This document shows positions 1-13,822 of a stretch of DNA of 64,000 nucleotides, in pieces. Origin of the DNA: Brachyhypopomus gauderio (lineage: Eukaryota; Chordata; Actinopteri; Gymnotiformes; Hypopomidae). The stretch is taken from contig NW_027506970.1 in assembly GCF_052324685.1 (NCBI RefSeq), forward strand, positions 310,001 to 374,000, in the 5' to 3' direction. Numbering within the stretch: the first letter of the stretch is position 1; each line of letters opens with the position of its first letter. Under the pieces are notes generated by a model, which did no database searches, had not been told where the DNA came from, and saw only the letters and a list, made by a program, of their open reading frames with translations. The position numbers and the translations under genes were made by a program.

Positions 1-3000
1 TACCCCAACATCGACTACAGGTTACTGTACTTGTTTGTCATTACTGATAAACCGTGAACTAACCCATAAGCCCGCCTTTCCTTGACACTGACGTTTCTCT
101 GTTGATGGCTTGTTTAGGAATCACAAGTACAACTACTCCTACAAAGAACACAGGTATAGTAATTGTACATTTTTGATGTCCAAGGTTTTTTCTAATAAGA
201 AAACTCGTAATCTGAATTTCAATCAATCAATCAAAATGTATTTATATAGTGCTTTTTACAACAGTTGTTGTCACAAAGCAACTTTACTAGTGTCCAAATT
301 TATATTTCTATATTAATGTTGTAAATCTGGAAAATGAATGCATATAAAATCTAAGTTTTGTGCAAGTCCTGCATATTTACTTGTTTCTCTGGGTGGTTTG
401 TCATCAACCCGTACAGCAGGTACATTCTTAAGTTGCTGTTGTGAGAGCTGTAGTTGGGAGGTGGGGGGTGGGGTTGAATATTTTCTACTGGTGATGGAGC
501 ACTGAATATTATTAACCATTATGCAATTTCATTATGTTGTTTTAGTCATGATAACATCATCATCTGCTGAGACAACAACTACCCCAGCTACTACTACTAC
601 AGGTTACTCTTGGTTGTTTATTACTAATATACTATATCCACTAAACACATTAAATCCATAAGCCTACCTTTTACATGACACTGACTTGACTTCTGTTGCT
701 GGTTTGTTCAGGAATCACATCTACCACTACAGGTATATGAAGCATATAATAAGCAAAATAATAAGTAGCAATTATTAGTAGCAAAATCATTTCAAGGGGC
801 CTCAGATTGTATGTCTTCCTTTCTTGGTAGTTTCTGTCTACAATAATAAGACATACAGTATGTATGTAGTGATTTTGTTTTAAACAGTCCTCAGACGGTC
901 TGTTTCTCTTTGTTAGTTTCTGTCTTGTTACATCATTTTTTCGTAAATATAACAAAGCTGGCAGTCTGAAGGTATTTGTATAGTTTAATTTATGTGCTGT
1001 CAATCAGAAATATTTCTTTCTACATATACAAGTCCTACACATTTCCTTGTTTCTCTAGGTGGTTTATCATCGACCAGTACAGCAGGTACATTCATGAATT
1101 GTTATCAAATGTGCAGTTGGTAGTTTTGAACTTTTTTTGCTGGTGATTTAACACTGAACGATGCACTAGCACACCATTTTATGATGTTTTAGTCATGAAA
1201 ATGTCTTCTGCTGAGACAACAATTACCCCAACATCGACTACAGGTTACTGTACTTGTTTGTCATTACTGATAAACCGTGAACTAACCCATAAGCCCACCT
1301 TTCCTTGACACTGACGTTTCTCTGTTGATGGCTTGTTTAGGAATCACAAGTACAACTACTCCTACAAAGAACACAGGTATAGTAATTGTACATTTTTGAT
1401 GTCCAAGGTTTTTTCTAATAAGAAAACTCGTAATCTGAATTTCAATCAATCAATCAAAATGTATTTATATAGTGCTTTTTACAACAGTTGTTGTCACAAA
1501 GCAACTTTACTAGTGTCCAAATTTATATTTCTATATTAATGTTGTAAATCTGGAAAATGAATGCATATAAAATCTAAGTTTTGTGCAAGTCCTGCATATT
1601 TACTTGTTCCTCTGGGTGGTTTGTCATCAACCCGTACAGCAGGTACATTCATAAGTTGCTGTTGTGAGAGCTGTAGTTGGGAGGTGGGGGGTGGGGTTGA
1701 ATATTTTCTACTGGTGATGGAGCACTGAATATTATTAACCATTATGCAATTTCATTATGTTGTTTTAGTCATGATAACATCATCATCTGCTGAGACAACA
1801 ACTACCCCAGCTACTACTACTACAGGTTACTCTTGGTTGTTTATTACTAATATACTATATCCAATAAACACATTAAATCCATAAGCCTACCTTTTACATG
1901 ACACTGACTTGACTTCTGTTGCTGGTTTGTTCAGGAATCACATCTACCACTACAGGTATATGAAGCATATATTAAGCAAAATAATAAGTAGCAATTATTA
2001 GTTGCAAAATCATTTCAAGGGGCCTCAGATTGTATGTCTTCCTTTCTTGGTAGTTTCTGTCTTGCTACATCATTTTTATGAATATAACATAATAAGACAT
2101 ACAGTATGTATGTAGTCATTTTGTTTTAAACAGTCCTCAGACGGTCTGTTTCTCTTTGTTAGTTTCTGTCTTGTTACATTATTTTTTTGTAAATATAACA
2201 AAGCTGGCAGTCTGAAGGTATTTGTATAGTTTAATTTATGTGCTGTCAATCAGGGGTGGGTTTCCCGAAACGTTCGTAGCGCTAAGTACTTCTTAACCTC
2301 GTACGTTTCATACGAGGTTACGAAGTACTTAGCGCCAGAGGTGGGGACTCGAGTCACATGACTTGGACTCGAGTCAGACTCGAGTCATTAATATTAAGAC
2401 TTTTGACTTGACTTGAAAAATATTCAGAGACTTAGACTTGACTTGGACTTTTATACCAGTAACTTGGGACTTGAATTGGACTTGAACCTGTTTACTTGCA
2501 AAGACTTGATTTTTTTTTACCCCAAATCTAAATTTTAAAACGCATATTAATATTTATAAAGTGCGCCCCATCAATTTCATTTCCGTCCTTCTGACGCAGA
2601 CCGGGGGGGTCAGCGAACGTGAATTGTTACCGGGCGGGGTGTAAAATGGACACAAATTAAGTATTATATCGCGATCGATCGATCGCCAGTGGTTGGTGTC
2701 AGAGCGAACTAGTAACTCATTGAATCATAGATAAGGATCAGAGGTAAATAAACTAGATTTTTTTTTTTCGGCGTGAGAAATCGGATGTGTGGCGTGAGAG
2801 CGTGTGAAGACGGTCAAATGCGTGTGTCTCACGCTCAATGCGTGAGAGTTGGCAACCCTGGGTTCTGTATCTGAACTCAGGGAAGAGAGCCTCTCTCTGT
2901 CACCATCATATCCAGTTCTATCTCAGCATGGATTGTGTAATTGAAGATATCTACATCGAGAAAAAATATATTGACAAAAGTGGAGCGAGTTTTCAGCTAT

Positions 3001-6000
3001 GGGGACATCATTCTACGGCCTCATCGTGCACAAATGACATAGCCTACAGACTTTTGGCCAGTTTGGTCTTTTGCAAATGCAATGCAGAATAGTTTATTGA
3101 AATGTCTAAAGTTGCATTCCTGATTCCTGTTAATTGTTCAGTTCTTATATTTGTTTGTCTTGTGTCACTCACACATGTTCTCCAAGAAACCAGATAAGAG
3201 AAGAGAGGGAAAAATGCTGTTATGGTTCTTTGTATTGTACTGTGAAAATTGCAGCTAATTTTAACAAATTGAACTGTGTAATAAAGGTGTAATTAAAATT
3301 TTTTTTATACTTCGTGTTTTCAGTTGCACATGTTTTATCAAGATTTGAGGAGAATGCAGATTTTAAAAAGAACACGTCTATTATTTACATTAAAAATATA
3401 CCTGCAACATTGGTTAAAAAAAAAAAGACTCGAAAGGACTTGAAATTCCAAGTTTCAGACTTGGGACTTGACTTGACTGTTGCCTGTCTTGACTCGAGAC
3501 TTGACTTGACTTGACTGTCTTTGCTTGAGACTTGACTCGGGACTTGAGGATAAAGACTTGGACTTACTTGAGACTTGCAAAACACTGACTTGGTCCCACC
3601 TCTGCTTAGCGCTACGAACGTTTCGGGAAACCCACCCCTGAAATATTTCTTTCTACATATACCACAAGTCCTACACCTTTCCTTGTTTCTCTAGGTGGTT
3701 TATCATCGACCAGTACAGCAGGTACATTCATGAATTGTTATCAAATGTGCAGTGGATAGTTTTGAACATTTTTTGCTGGTGATTTAACACTGAATGATGC
3801 ACTAGCACACCATTTTATGATGTTTTAGTCATGAAAATGTCTTCTGCTGAGACAACAATTACCCCAACATCGACTACAGGTTACTGTACTTGTTTGTCAT
3901 TACTGATAAACCGTGAACTAACCCATAAGCCCGCCTTTCCTTGACACTGACGTTTCTCTGTTGATGGCTTGTTTAGGAATCACAAGTACAACTACTCCTA
4001 CAAAGAACACAGGTATAGTAATTGTACATTTTTGATGTCCAAGGTTTTTTCTAATAAGAAAACTCGTAATCTGAATTTCAATCAATCAAAATGTATTTAT
4101 ATAGTGCTTTTTACAACAGTTGTTGTCACAAAGCAACTTTACTAGTGTCCAAATTTATATTTCGATATTAATGTTGTAAATCTGGAAAATGAATGCATAT
4201 AAAATCTAAGTTTTGTGCAAGTCCTGCATATTTACTTGTTTCTCTGGGAGGTTTGTCATCAACCCGTACAGCAGGTACATTCATAAGTTGCTGTTGTGAG
4301 AGCTGTAGTTGGGAGGTGGGGGGTGGGGTTGAATATTTTCTACTGGTGATGGAGCACTGAATATTATTAACCATTATGCAATTTCATTATGTTGTTTTAG
4401 TCATGATAACATCATCATCTGCTCAGACAACAACTACCCCAGCTACTACTACTACAGGTTACTCTTGGTTGTTTAATACTAATATACTATATCCAATAAA
4501 CACATTAAATCCATAAGCCTACCTTTTACATGACACTGACTTGACTTTTATTGCTGGTTTGTTCAGGAATCACATCTACCACTACAGGTATATGAAGCAT
4601 ATATTAAGCAAAATAATAATTATTAGTTGCAAAATCATTTCAAGGGGCCTCAGATTGTATGTCTTCCTTTCTTGGTAGTTTCTGTCTTGCTACATCATTT
4701 TTATGAATATAACATACTAAGACATACAATAATAAGACATACAGTATGTATGTAGTCATTTTGTTTTAAACAGTCCTCAGTCGGTCTGTTTCTCTTTGTT
4801 AGTTTCTGTCTTGTTACATTATTTTTTTGTAAATATAACAAAGCTGGCAGTCTGAAGGTATTTGTATAGTTTAATTTATGTGCTGTCAATCAGGGGTGGG
4901 TTTCCCGAAACGTTCGTAGCGCTAAGTACTTCTTAACCTCGTACGTTTCATACGAGGTTACGAAGTACTTAGCGCTACGAACGTTTCGGGAAACCCACCC
5001 CTGAAATATTTCTTTCTACATATACCACAAGTCCTACACCTTTCCTTGTTTCTCTAGGTGGTTTATCATCGACCAGTACAGCAGGTACATTCATGAATTG
5101 TTATCAAATGTGCAGTGGGTAGTTTTGAACATTTTTTGCTGGTGATTTAACACTGAACGATGCACTAGCACACCATTTTATGATGTTTTAGTCATGAAAA
5201 TGTCTTCTGCTGAGACAACAATTACCCCAACATCGACTACAGGTTACTGTACTTGTTTGTCATTACTGATAAGCCGTGAACTAACCCATAAGCCCGCCTT
5301 TCCTTGACACTGACGTTTCTCTGTTGATGGCTTGTTTAGGAATCACAAGTACAACTACTCCTACAAAGAACACAGGTATAGTAATTGTACATTTTTGATG
5401 TCCAAGGTTTTTTCTAATAAGAAAACTCGTAATCTGAATTTCAATCAATCAATCAAAATGTATTTATATAGTGCTTTTTACAACAGTTGTTGTCACAAAG
5501 CAACTTTACTAGTGTCCAAATTTATATTTCTATATTAATGTTGTAAATCTGGAAAATGAATGCATATAAAATCTAAGTCTTGTGCAAGTCCTGCATATTT
5601 ACTTGTTCCTCTGGGTGGTTTGTCATCAAACCGTACAGCAGGTACATTCATAAGTTGCTGTTGTGAGAGCTGTAGTTGGGAGGTGGGGGGTGGGGTTGAA
5701 TATTTTCTACTGGTGATGGAGCACTGAATATTATTAACCATTATGCAATTTCATTATGTTGTTTTAGTCATGATAACATCATCATCTGCTGAGACAACAA
5801 CCACCCCAGCTACTACTACTACAGGTTACTCTTGGTTGTTTATTACTAATATACTATATCCACTAAACACATTAAACCCATAAGCCTACCTTTTACATGA
5901 CACTGACTTGACTTCTGTTGCTGGTTTGTTTAGGAATCACATCTACCACTACAGGTATATGAAGCATATAATAAGCAAAATAATAAGTAGCAATTATTAG

Positions 6001-9000
6001 TAGCAAAATCATTTCAAGGGGCCTCAGATTGTATGTCTTCCTTTCTTGGTAGTTTCTGTCTTGCTACATCATTTTTATGAATATAACATAATAAGACATA
6101 CAGTATGTATGTAGTCATTTTGTTTTAAACAGTCCTCAGACGGTCTGTTTCTCTTTGTTAGTTTCTGTCTTGTTACATCATTTTTTCGTAAATATAACAA
6201 AGCTGGCAGTCTGAAGGTATTTGTATAGTTTAATTTATGTGCTGTCAATCAGAAATATTTCTTTCTACATATACCACAAGTCCTACACATTTCCTTGTTT
6301 CTCTAGGTGGTTTATCATCGACCAGTACAGCAGGTACATTCATGAATTGTTATCAAATGTGCAGTGGGTAGTTTTGAACATTTTTTGCTGGTGATTTAAC
6401 ACTGAACGATGCACTAGCACACCATTTTATGATGTTTTAGTCATGAAAATGTCTTCTGCTGAGACAACAATTACCCCAACATCGACTACAGGTTACTGTA
6501 CTTGTTTGTCATTACTGATAAAACGTGAACTAACCCATAAGCCCGCCTTTCCTTGACACTGACGTTTCTCTGTTGATGGCTTGTTTAGGAATCACAAGTA
6601 CAACTACTCCTACAAAGAACGCAGGTATAGTAATTGTACATTTTTGATGTCCAAGGTTTTTTTTTTAATAAGAAAACTCGTAATCTGAATTTCAATCAAT
6701 CAATCAAAATGTATTTATATAGTGCTTTTTACAACAGTTGTTGTCACAAAGCAACTTTACTAGTGTCCATATTTATATTTCTATATTACTGTTGTAAATC
6801 TGGAAAATGAATGCATATAAAATCTAAGTTTTGTGCAAGTCCTGCATATTTACTTGTTTCTCTGGGTGGTTTGTCATCAACCCGTACAGCAGGTACATTC
6901 ATAAGTTGCTGTTGTGAGAGCTGTAGTTGGGAGGTGGGGGGTGGGGTTGAATATTTTCTACTGGTGATGGAGCACTGAATATTATTAACCATTATGCAAT
7001 TTCATTATGTTGTTTTAGTCATGATAAGATCATCATCTGCTGAGACAACAACTACCCCAGCTACTACTACTACAGGTTACTCTTGGTTGTTTATTACTAA
7101 TATACTATATCCACTAAACACATTAAACCCATAAGCCTACCTTTTACATGACACTGACTTGACTTCTGTTGCTGGTTTGTTTAGGAATCACATCTACCAC
7201 TACAGGTATATGAAGCATATAATAAGCAAAATAATAAGTAGCAATTATTAGTAGCAAAATCATTTCAAGGGGCCTCAGATTGTATGTCTTCCTTTCTTGG
7301 TAGTTTCTGTCTTGCTACATCATTTTTATGAATATAACATAATAAGACATACAGTATGTATGTAGTCATTTTGTTTTAAACAGTCCTCAGACGGTCTGTT
7401 TCTCTTTGTTAGTTTCTGTCTTGTTACATCATTTTTTCGTAAATATAACAAAGCTGGCAGTCTGAAGGTATTTGTATAGTTTAATTTATGTGCTGTCAAT
7501 CAGAAATATTTCTTTCTACATATACCACAAGTCCTACACATTTCCTTGTTTCTCTAGGTGGTTTATCATCGACCAGTACAGCAGGTACATTCATGAATTG
7601 TTATCAAATGTGCAGTGGGTAGTTTTGAACATTTTTTGCTGGTGATTTAACACTGAACGATGCACTAGCACACCATTTTATGATGTTTTAGTCATGAAAA
7701 TGTCTTCTGCTGAGACAACAATTACCCCAACATCGACTACAGGTTACTGTACTTGTTTGTCATTACTGATAAAACGTGAACTAACCCATAAGCCCGCCTT
7801 TCCTTGACACTGACGTTTCTCTGTTGATGGCTTGTTTAGGAATCACAAGTACAACTACTCCTACAAAGAACGCAGGTATAGTAATTGTACATTTTTGATG
7901 TCCAAGGTTTTTTTTTTAATAAGAAAACTCGTAATCTGAATTTCAATCAATCAATCAAAATGTATTTATATAGTGCTTTTTACAACAGTTGTTGTCACAA
8001 AGCAACTTTACTAGTGTCCAAATTTATATTTCTATATTAATGTTGTAAATCTGGAAAATGAATGCATATAAAATCTAAGTTTTGTGCAAGTCCTGCATAT
8101 TTACTTGTTCCTCTGGGTGGTTTGTCATCAAACCGTACAGCAGGTACATTCATAAGTTGCTGTTGTGAGAGCTGTAGTTGGGAGGTGGGGGCTGGGGTTG
8201 AATATTTTCTACTGGTGATGGAGCACTGAATATTATTAACCATTATGCAATTTCATTATGTTGTTTTAGTCATGATAACATCATCATCTGCTGAGACAAC
8301 AACTACCCCAGCTACTACTACTACAGGTTACTCTTGGTTGTTTATTACTAATATACTATATCCACTAAACACATTAAACCCATAAGCCTACCTTTTACAT
8401 GACACTGACTTGACTTCTGTTGCTGGTTTGTTTAGGAATCACTTCTACCACTACGGGTATATGAAGCATATAATAAGCAAAATAATAAGTAGCAATTATT
8501 AGTAGCAAAATCATTTCAAGCGGCCTCAGATTGTATGTCTTCCTTTCTTGGTAGTTTCTGTCTTGCTACATCATTTTTATGAATATAACATAATAAGACA
8601 TACAATAATAAGACATACAGTATGTATGTAGTCATTTTGTTTTAAACAGTCCTCAGACGGTCTATTTCTCTTTGTTAGTTTTTGTCTTGTTACATCATTT
8701 TTTTGTAAATATAACAAAGCTGGCAGTCTGAAGGTATTTGTATAGTTTAATTTATGTGCTGTCAATCAGAAATATTTCTTTCTACATATACCACAAGTCC
8801 TACACATTTCCTTGTTTCTCTAGGTGGTTTATCATCGACCAGTACAGCAGGTACATTCATGAATTGTTATCAAATGTGCAGTGGGTAGTTTTGAACATTT
8901 TTTGCTGGTGATTTAACACTGAACGATGCACTAGCACACCATTTTATGATGTTTTAGTCATGAAAATGTCTTCTGCTGAGACAACAATTACCCCAACATC

Positions 9001-12000
9001 GACTACAGGTTACTGTACTTGTTTGTCATTACTGATAAACCGTGAACTAACCCATAAGCCCGCCTTTCCTTGACACCGACGTTTCTCTGTTGATGGCTTG
9101 TTTAGGAATCACAAGTACAACTACTCCTACAAAGAACGCAGGTATAGTAATTGTACATTTTTGATGTCCAAGTTTTTTTTTTTAATAAGAAAACTCGTAA
9201 TCTGAATTTCAATCAATCAATCAAAATGTATTTATATAGTGCTTTTTACAACAGTTGTTGTCACAAAGCAACTTTACTAGTGTCCAAATTTATATTTCTA
9301 TATTAATGTTGTAAATCTCGAAAATGAATGCATATAAAATCTAAGTTTTGTGCAAGTCCTGCATATTTACTTGTTCCTCTGGGTGGTTTGTCATCAAACC
9401 GTACAGCAGGTACATTCATAAGTTGCTGTTGTGAGAGCTGTAGTTGGGAGGTGGGGGGTGGGGTTGAATATTTTCTACTGGTGATGGAGCACTGAATATT
9501 ATTAACCATTATGCAATTTCATTATGTTGTTTTAGTCATGATAACATCATCATCTGCTGAGACAACAACTACCCCAGCTACTACTACTACAGGTTACTCT
9601 TGGTTGTTTATTACTAATATACTATATCCACTAAACACATTAAACCCATAAGCCTACCTTTTACATGACACTGACTTGACTTCTGTTGCTGGTTTGTTTA
9701 GGAATCACATCTACCACTACAGGTATATGAAGCATATAATAAGCAAAATAATAAGTAGCAATTATTAGTAGCAAAATCATTTCAAGGGGCCTCAGATTGT
9801 ATGTCTTCCTTTCTTGGTAGTTTCTGTCTTGCTACATCATTTTTATGAATATAACATAATAAGACATACAGTATGTATGTAGTCATTTTGTTTTAAACAG
9901 TCCTCAGACGGTCTGTTTCTCTTTGTTAGTTTCTGTCTTGTTACATCATTTTTTCGTAAATATAACAAAGCTGGCAGTCTGAAGGTATTTGTATAGTTTA
10001 ATTTATGTGCTGTCAATCAGAAATATTTCTTTCTACATATACCACAAGTCCTACACATTTCCTTGTTTCTCTAGGTGGTTTATCATCGACCAGTACAGCA
10101 GGTACATTCATGAATTGTTATCAAATGTGCAGTGGGTAGTTTTGAACATTTTTTGCTGGTGATTTAACACTGAACGATGCACTAGCACACCATTTTATGA
10201 TGTTTTAGTCATGAAAATGTCTTCTGCTGAGACAACAATTACCCCAACATCGACTACAGGTTACTGTACTTGTTTGTCATTACTGATAAAACGTGAACTA
10301 ACCCATAAGCCCGCCTTTCCTTGACACTGACGTTTCTCTGTTGATGGCTTGTTTAGGAATCACAAGTACAACTACTCCTACAAAGAACGCAGGTATAGTA
10401 ATTGTACATTTTTGATGTCCAAGGTTTTTTTTTTAATAAGAAAACTCGTAATCTGAATTTCAATCAATCAATCAAAATGTATTTATATAGTGCTTTTTAC
10501 AACAGTTGTTGTCACAAAGCAACTTTACTAGTGTCCAAATTTATATTTCTATATTAATGTTGTAAATCTGGAAAATGAATGCATATAAAATCTAAGTTTT
10601 GTGCAAGTCCTGCATATTTACTTGTTCCTCTGGGTGGTTTGTCATCAAACCGTACAGCAGGTACATTCATAAGTTGCTGTTGTGAGAGCTGTAGTTGGGA
10701 GGTGGGGGCTGGGGTTGAATATTTTCTACTGGTGATGGAGCACTGAATATTATTAACCATTATGCAATTTCATTATGTTGTTTTAGTCATGATAACATCA
10801 TCATCTGCTGAGACAACAACTACCCCAGCTACTACTACTACAGGTTACTCTTGGTTGTTTATTACTAATATACTATATCCACTAAACACATTAAACCCAT
10901 AAGCCTACCTTTTACATGACACTGACTTGACTTCTGTTGCTGGTTTGTTTAGGAATCACTTCTACCACTACGGGTATATGAAGCATATAATAAGCAAAAT
11001 AATAAGTAGCAATTATTAGTAGCAAAATCATTTCAAGCGGCCTCAGATTGTATGTCTTCCTTTCTTGGTAGTTTCTGTCTTGCTACATCATTTTTATGAA
11101 TATAACATAATAAGACATACAATAATAAGACATACAGTATGTATGTAGTCATTTTGTTTTAAACAGTCCTCAGACGGTCTATTTCTCTTTGTTAGTTTTT
11201 GTCTTGTTACATCATTTTTTTGTAAATATAACAAAGCTGGCAGTCTGAAGGTATTTGTATAGTTTAATTTATGTGCTGTCAATCAGAAATATTTCTTTCT
11301 ACATATACCACAAGTCCTACACATTTCCTTGTTTCTCTAGGTGGTTTATCATCGACCAGTACAGCAGGTACATTCATGAATTGTTATCAAATGTGCAGTG
11401 GGTAGTTTTGAACATTTTTTGCTGGTGATTTAACACTGAACGATGCACTAGCACACCATTTTATGATGTTTTAGTCATGAAAATGTCTTCTGCTGAGACA
11501 ACAATTACCCCAACATCGACTACAGGTTACTGTACTTGTTTGTCATTACTGATAAAACGTGAACTAACCCATAAGCCCGCCTTTCCTTGACACTGACGTT
11601 TCTCTGTTGATGGCTTGTTTAGGAATCACAAGTACAACTACTCCTACAAAGAACGCAGGTATAGTAATTGTACATTTTTGATGTCCAAGGTTTTTTTTTT
11701 AATAAGAAAACTCGTAATCTGAATTTCAATCAATCAATCAAAATGTATTTATATAGTGCTTTTTACAACAGTTGTTGTCACAAAGCAACTTTACTAGTGT
11801 CCAAATTTATATTTCTATATTAATGTTGTAAATCTGGAAAATGAATGCATATAAAATCTAAGTTTTGTGCAAGTCCTGCATATTTACTTGTTCCTCTGGG
11901 TGGTTTGTCATCAAACCGTACAGCAGGTACATTCATAAGTTGCTGTTGTGAGAGCTGTAGTTGGGAGGTGGGGGCTGGGGTTGAATATTTTCTACTGGTG

Positions 12001-13822
12001 ATGGGGCACTGAATATTATTAACCATTATGCAATTTCATTATGTTGTTTTAGTCATGATAACATCATCATCTGCTGAGACAACAACTACCCCAGCTACTA
12101 CTACTACAGGTTACTCTTGGTTGTTTATTACTAATATACTATATCCACTAAACACATTAAACCCATAAGCCTACCTTTTACATGACACTGACTTGACTTC
12201 TGTTGCTGGTTTGTTTAGGAATCACTTCTACCACTACGGGTATATGAAGCATATAATAAGCAAAATAATAAGTAGCAATTATTAGTAGCAAAATCATTTC
12301 AAGCGGCCTCAGATTGTATGTCTTCCTTTCTTGGTAGTTTCTGTCTTGCTACATCATTTTTATGAATATAACATAATAAGACATACAATAATAAGACATA
12401 CAGTATGTATGTAGTCATTTTGTTTTAAACAGTCCTCAGACGGTCTATTTCTCTTTGTTAGTTTTTGTCTTGTTACATCATTTTTTTGTAAATATAACAA
12501 AGCTGGCAGTCTGAAGGTATTTGTATAGTTTAATTTATGTGCTGTCAATCAGAAATATTTCTTTCTACATATACCACAAGTCCTACACATTTCCTTGTTT
12601 CTCTAGGTGGTTTATCATCGACCAGTACAGCAGGTACATTCATGAATTGTTATCAAATGTGCAGTGGGTAGTTTTGAACATTTTTTGCTGGTGATTTAAC
12701 ACTGAACGATGCACTAGCACACCATTTTATGATGTTTTAGTCATGAAAATGTCTTCTGCTGAGACAACAATTACCCCAACATCGACTACAGGTTACTGTA
12801 CTTGTTTGTCATTACTGATAAACCGTGAACTAACCCATAAGCCCGCCTTTCCTTGACACCGACGTTTCTCTGTTGATGGCTTGTTTAGGAATCACAAGTA
12901 CAACTACTCCTACAAAGAACGCAGGTATAGTAATTGTACATTTTTGATGTCCAAGTTTTTTTTTTTAATAAGAAAACTCGTAATCTGAATTTCAATCAAT
13001 CAATCAAAATGTATTTATATAGTGCTTTTTACAACAGTTGTTGTCACAAAGCAACTTTACTAGTGTCCAAATTTATATTTCTATATTAATGTTGTAAATC
13101 TCGAAAATGAATGCATATAAAATCTAAGTTTTGTGCAAGTCCTGCATATTTACTTGTTTCTCTGGGTGGTTTGTCATCAACCCGTACAGCAGGTACATTC
13201 ATAAGTTGCTGTTGTGAGAGCTGTAGTTGGGAGGTGGGGGGTGGGGTTGAATATTTTCTACTGGTGATGGAGCACTGAATATTATTAACCATTATGCAAT
13301 TTCATTATGTTGTTTTAGTCATGATAACATCATCATCTGCTGAGACAACAACTACCCCAGCTACTACTACTACAGGTTACTCTTGGTTGTTTATTACTAA
13401 TATACTATATCCACTAAACACATTAAACCCATAAGCCTACCTTTTACATAACACTGACTTGACTTCTGTTGCTGGTTTGTTTAGGAATCACATCTACCAC
13501 TACAGGTATATGAAGCATATAATAAGCAAAATAATAAGTAGCAATTATTAGTGGGGGGTGGGGTTGAATATTTTCTACTGGTGATGGAGCACTGAATATT
13601 ATTAACCATTATGCAATTTCATTATGTTGTTTTAGTCATGATAACATCATCATCTGCTGAGACAACAACTACCCCAGCTACTACTACTACAGGTTACTCT
13701 TGGTTGTTTATTACTAATATACTATATCCACTAAACACATTAAACCCATAAGCCTACCTTTTACATGACACTGACTTGACTTCTGTTGCTGGTTTGTTTA
13801 GGAATCACATCTACCACTACAG
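1..13822 (+). CDS. Adhesion GPCR mucin-like stalk, about 51 microexons
   Basis: Candidate exons, all AG-exon-GT and all phase 1 in and out, lie in the array. E1 (51 nt) ends at 20, then starts at 1193, 3829, 5192, 6441, 7692, 8958, 10209, 11475 and 12741. E2 (36 nt) starts at 118, 1341, 3977, 5340, 6589, 7840, 9106, 10357, 11623 and 12889. E4 (57 nt) starts at the eleven array marker positions. E5 (21 nt) starts at 712, 1935, 4567, 5934, 7185, 8436, 9702, 10953, 12219, 13485 and 13802. E6 (27 nt) starts at 1059, 3695, 5058, 6307, 7558, 8824, 10075, 11341 and 12607. Peptides are Thr/Ser rich, for example SSSAETTTTPATTTT, ITSTTT and GLSSTSTA, so dense O-glycosylation is expected. Up to about 657 residues would be encoded, with any subset in frame. 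The exon joining onto 14,242 is also phase 1, which links the array to the receptor downstream. Which exons are used is unknown. Confidence 0.72.
2251..3640. mobile_element. Palindromic MITE split by a hAT insertion
   Basis: The ends read CAGGGGTGGG and CCCACCCCTG. The same palindrome is present uninterrupted at 4891-5003, at the identical site of the next array unit. Units without it read straight through (GTCAATCAGAAATATT). Here its right arm is opened by the element at 2336-3604. Confidence 0.88.
2336..3604. mobile_element. Non-autonomous hAT element, 1269 bp
   Basis: Termini are CAGAGGTGGGGACTCGAG and its imperfect inverse ending CCCACCTCTG. They are flanked by the exact 8-bp direct repeat CTTAGCGC (2328-2335 and 3605-3612), which is diagnostic of hAT transposition. 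Both subterminal regions are runs of GACTTG/GACTCGAG motifs. No transposase is visible. The 84-residue open frame at 2838-3092 is not recognised. Confidence 0.93.
4891..5003. mobile_element. 113-bp near-perfect palindromic MITE
   Basis: The arms are about 52 bp and match with one visible mismatch (CTTCTTAAC against the inverse of GTTACGAAG), around the short centre CGTTTCA. The ends CAGGGGTGGG/CCCACCCCTG look hAT-like, but no 8-bp target duplication is evident when compared with empty units. Confidence 0.9.
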
